NCBI RefSeq assembly: GCF_900107045.1
Contig: NZ_FNON01000002.1
Span: 62,001-126,000, forward strand
Direction of reading: 5' to 3'
Length of the DNA: 64,000 bases
From: Amycolatopsis xylanica
GTDB taxonomy: Bacteria; Actinomycetota; Actinomycetes; Mycobacteriales; Pseudonocardiaceae
Below the pieces are notes generated by a model, which saw only the letters and a program-made list of their open reading frames with translations, was not told the origin of the DNA and made no database searches. The first letter of the stretch is position 1. Each line of letters opens with the position of its first letter. A program made the translations under genes and the position numbers. This document shows, in pieces, positions 61,704 through 64,000 of this stretch.

Positions 61704-63518
61704 GTGACTCGTTTCGGTTCCCAGCACCCGCCCGCCGATGGCGCGGGCGGCGGGCGCGCGGGCCGCAAACGCAAGCGGAAGTGGACCCCGGAACCGGGTG
61801 CCCCGCAGGCCAAGCCCTGGCAGCAGGCGGCGGCCCAGCCGCAGCCACCGCAGGCCCCGCCGCCACCGCGCAGCCGGTTCTATGACGACGCGCCGCGTCC
61901 GTACCAGCCGACGGCCGACGACGCGCCGACCGGCGCCGTGCCGATGCAGACCCCGCCACGCGGGGCCAGGCCGTACCCGCCGGACCCGGCGCGGCGCACC
62001 GAGCCGATGTACGACCACTACGACACCAACGGCTACGCGGGCGAGCCTCGTGAGGAGCCGGAACCGCAGGTCAACAGTGCTCATCGGACTGAGGCGGTCG
62101 CCGGCGCGCTGCCCCGGATGCCGAAGAAGCTCACCGTCACCCGGGTCGCGGCGCTGCGCAGCCGCCAGCTGACCGGGCAAGCGGTCGACGCCTTCCACCG
62201 CGCGACCAAGGCCGATGGCGCCGACAAGTCCGGCCTGTCCGCGCTGACGTACGCGGTCATGCTCAATTACGCCAGCGACGCCGCCATGGCGATCGCGCTG
62301 GCCAACACCCTGTTCTTCGCCGCGACCAGCGGCGAGAGCAAGGGCAAGGTCGCGCTCTACCTGCTGATCACCATCGCGCCGTTCGCGCTGGTCGCGCCCG
62401 TGATCGGGCCCGCGCTCGACAAGATCCAGCGCGGGCGGCGGCTCGCGATGTGCGTCTCGTCGGCCGGTCAGGCGCTGATGGCCGTCATCATGGCGCTGCA
62501 CTTCGACGACTGGGGCCTGTACCCGGCCGCGCTCGGGATGATGGTGCTCTCGAAGTCGTTCACGGTGCTCAAGGCGGCGGTCACGCCCCGCGTGCTGCCA
62601 CCGGAGATCACCCTGTCCAAGACGAACGCGCGGCTGACCGTGTTCGGGTTGATCGCCGCCGGTGGCGCGGGCGCGGTCGCCAGCGGCGTGAACAGCCTGT
62701 TCGGCTCGTCCGGCGCGCTGTGGTTCACCGCGCTGATCTGCGTCGCGGCCGCGGTGCAGTCGATGCGGATCCCGGCGTGGGTCGAGGTGACCGAGGGCGA
62801 GGTCCCGGCGGTGCTCGGCGCGCACCCGGAGCGCAAGCGCAAGAAGCGCAGGCAGCCGATGGGCCGCCAGATCGTGCTTTCGCTGTGGGGCAACGGTTCG
62901 GTGCGCGTGCTGACCGGGTTCCTGATGATGTTCTCCGCCTTCGCCATCAAGGCGCAGGCCGAAGAGACGCACCAGACCCCGTTCATGCAGTTGCTGCTGC
63001 TCGGCGTGATCGGACTGGCCGCGGGTGTCGGCGGGTTCCTGGGCAACGCGCTGGGCTCGCGGATGACCTTCGGCAAACCCGATCAGGTGATATTGGGCTG
63101 CGTCGGCGGCGCGTTCGCCGCCGCGCTGCTCGCCACGATCCTGCCGGGACTCGCGACCGCGGCCGTCGTCGGCCTGGTCGGCGCGACCGCGAGCGCGCTC
63201 GCCAAGATCAGCCTCGACGCGGTGATCCAGGAGGACCTGCCGGAGGAGTCGCGGGCGTCGGCGTTCGGCCGCTCGGAGACCGTGCTGCAGCTCGCGTGGT
63301 GCTTCGGCGGGGCGGTCGGGCTGCTGCTGCCGCCGACGTTCTGGATCGGCTTCCTGGTGCTGACGCTGCTGCTGGCGATCGGCCTGGTGCAGACGTTCCT
63401 GGTGCACCGCGGGACTTCGCTGATCCCGGGGCTCGGCGGTGACCGGCCGCTGCGCGCGGCGCCGGTCGAGCACGTCACTCCGGGGGGACCCGCGCCGCGC
63501 CGGTGGCAGGGCTCGTAG
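61704..63518 (+). CDS. MFS-type membrane protein with long N-terminal extension
   Basis: 604 residues from GTG 61704. The first 140 residues are hydrophilic, basic then Pro/Gln/Ala-rich (disordered), followed by about 12 membrane segments (LTYAVMLNYASDAAMAIALANTLFF; LLITIAPFALVAPVIGPALDKIQRGRRLA, which carries an MFS motif A variant; SFTVLKAAVTPRVLPPE). A charged loop (HPERKRKKRRQPMGR) separates the two halves. It matches the Rv0876c-type transporter in the conserved backbone. Substrate unknown. Confidence 0.85.
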   Translation: MTRFGSQHPPADGAGGGRAGRKRKRKWTPEPGAPQAKPWQQAAAQPQPPQAPPPPRSRFYDDAPRPYQPTADDAPTGAVPMQTPPRGARPYPPDPARRTEPMYDHYDTNGYAGEPREEPEPQVNSAHRTEAVAGALPRMPKKLTVTRVAALRSRQLTGQAVDAFHRATKADGADKSGLSALTYAVMLNYASDAAMAIALANTLFFAATSGESKGKVALYLLITIAPFALVAPVIGPALDKIQRGRRLAMCVSSAGQALMAVIMALHFDDWGLYPAALGMMVLSKSFTVLKAAVTPRVLPPEITLSKTNARLTVFGLIAAGGAGAVASGVNSLFGSSGALWFTALICVAAAVQSMRIPAWVEVTEGEVPAVLGAHPERKRKKRRQPMGRQIVLSLWGNGSVRVLTGFLMMFSAFAIKAQAEETHQTPFMQLLLLGVIGLAAGVGGFLGNALGSRMTFGKPDQVILGCVGGAFAAALLATILPGLATAAVVGLVGATASALAKISLDAVIQEDLPEESRASAFGRSETVLQLAWCFGGAVGLLLPPTFWIGFLVLTLLLAIGLVQTFLVHRGTSLIPGLGGDRPLRAAPVEHVTPGGPAPRRWQGS

Positions 63519-63528
63519 GGTTCAGCTC

Positions 63529-64000
63529 ATGCGGCGTTCTGCGATGGTGGCTTCTCTTGCGGTGGGTGCGGCCCTGCTCACGGGCTGCTCGGCCCCCGGC
63601 GAGCCCGAGGTGACGTTCTTCGCCGACGGCAAGACGATCCGGATCGAGCCGACCGTGCACTGCGACGTCATCAACGGCAGTTGCAAGCAGAACCAGGCCA
63701 GCCCGGCCAGCTTGAAAGCCCGGCCGGGCAAGCCTGTCCAGATCTCCGTGCCCGCCGAGATCGCGGAAACGCCGTGGAAGATCATCGTCGTCTACGCGAA
63801 CTCGAAGGGCGAGCTCCAGCCCGCGATCGAGAAGCTTTTCACCGACAAAGAGCACTACGCGTACACCGCGAGCACGCCGAACCCCGGCGACCAGATCCTC
63901 GGTATCGAGGTCCAGCAGCCCGCGCCCGCCGTCGATCAGGGCAGGCTGGTGGTCGACGAGGACGGCACGCCCGTGCTGGTGATGCGGGCCTTCTGGTCAC
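63529..64000 (+). CDS. DUF2771-like lipoprotein (3' end beyond window)
   Basis: 157 codons to the window edge from ATG 63529. The signal MRRSAMVASLAVGAALLTGC gives a lipidated Cys 20. EPTVHCDVINGSC (Cys 45 and 52) and RPGKPVQISVPAEIAETPWKIIVVY match DUF2771 lipoproteins, found beside the MFS gene also in M. tuberculosis (Rv0875c, from memory). It begins ten bases after the MFS stop and is probably co-transcribed. Confidence 0.82.
   Translation, partial: MRRSAMVASLAVGAALLTGCSAPGEPEVTFFADGKTIRIEPTVHCDVINGSCKQNQASPASLKARPGKPVQISVPAEIAETPWKIIVVYANSKGELQPAIEKLFTDKEHYAYTASTPNPGDQILGIEVQQPAPAVDQGRLVVDEDGTPVLVMRAFWS

Noticed and set aside
60825..63473. Very long minus-strand open frame (over 880 codons) opposite the glutaminyl cyclase and MFS genes
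   Set aside because: Arg/Asp/Gln/His-rich translation without domains; it is the usual antisense shadow of high-GC coding sequence, and the plus-strand genes have clear families.

Overview
The window is about 70% G+C, has dense short-overlap operons with many GTG/TTG starts, and carries actinobacterial signatures: a conservon, SepH, DUF3027/DUF2530/DUF2537/DUF2771 proteins, IdeR-type iron boxes and an EphD-like fusion. Gene content and style suggest a Pseudonocardiaceae-type actinomycete, most likely Amycolatopsis or a close relative (inference; no search was possible). No rRNA, tRNA, CRISPR array, insertion sequence or prophage was found.

Layout. 1-7.1 kb: a lipoprotein, GNAT and aldose-epimerase genes, a TetR gene with two tandem metallo-beta-lactamase-fold paralogues, a lipoprotein, an MFS exporter and pdxH. 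7.2-15.9 kb: an NCS1 permease with a cysteine-rich tail, a NitT/TauT-type ABC importer, then a complete four-gene conservon (histidine kinase, roadblock, DUF742, GTPase-like). 16-26 kb: a TetR/secreted lipase pair, the urease operon ureABCFGD (no ureE), the citrate synthase citA, and an EphD-like hydrolase-dehydrogenase fusion coupled to a TetR gene. 26-32.3 kb: an MFS gene, an ABC-2 exporter co-transcribed with a NarL-type two-component system, and a serine hydrolase. 32.9-46.4 kb: serC, a GT87 glycosyltransferase, a CHRD protein, an amidohydrolase, a MacB-type export operon divergent from an OmpR/histidine-kinase pair, sepH, a YjbR protein, DUF2537 and a SpoU methyltransferase. 46.5-54.9 kb: a glutamate-cysteine-ligase-like enzyme, an iron-controlled heme oxygenase with a TetR neighbour, an NPP1-like secreted protein, superoxide dismutase, arylamine N-acetyltransferase, a DHFR-like protein and a MarR/MFS pair. 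55.3-64 kb: an NCS2 purine permease, DUF2530, a large sacsin/Hsp90-like ATPase protein, DUF3027, glutaminyl cyclase, an MFS protein and a truncated DUF2771 lipoprotein.

The order and orientation citA - serC - sepH - DUF2537 - SpoU - MarR - DUF2530 - DUF3027 - MFS - DUF2771 matches, as I recall it, the Mycobacterium tuberculosis segment Rv0889c to Rv0875c. This looks like an ancestral backbone into which accessory blocks (about 34-43.6 kb and 46.4-54.4 kb) have been placed. Nitrogen acquisition recurs: two nucleobase permeases, a NitT-type importer and urease.

The most distinctive non-coding feature is a set of short palindromic intergenic families. One is exactly 44 nt long, occurs five times, and twice contains the stop codon of the adjacent gene. 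Another palindromic repeat encodes the C-terminus of UreD. A near-perfect IdeR box stands alone between two convergent genes, next to a strong hairpin, and may drive a small iron-regulated RNA.
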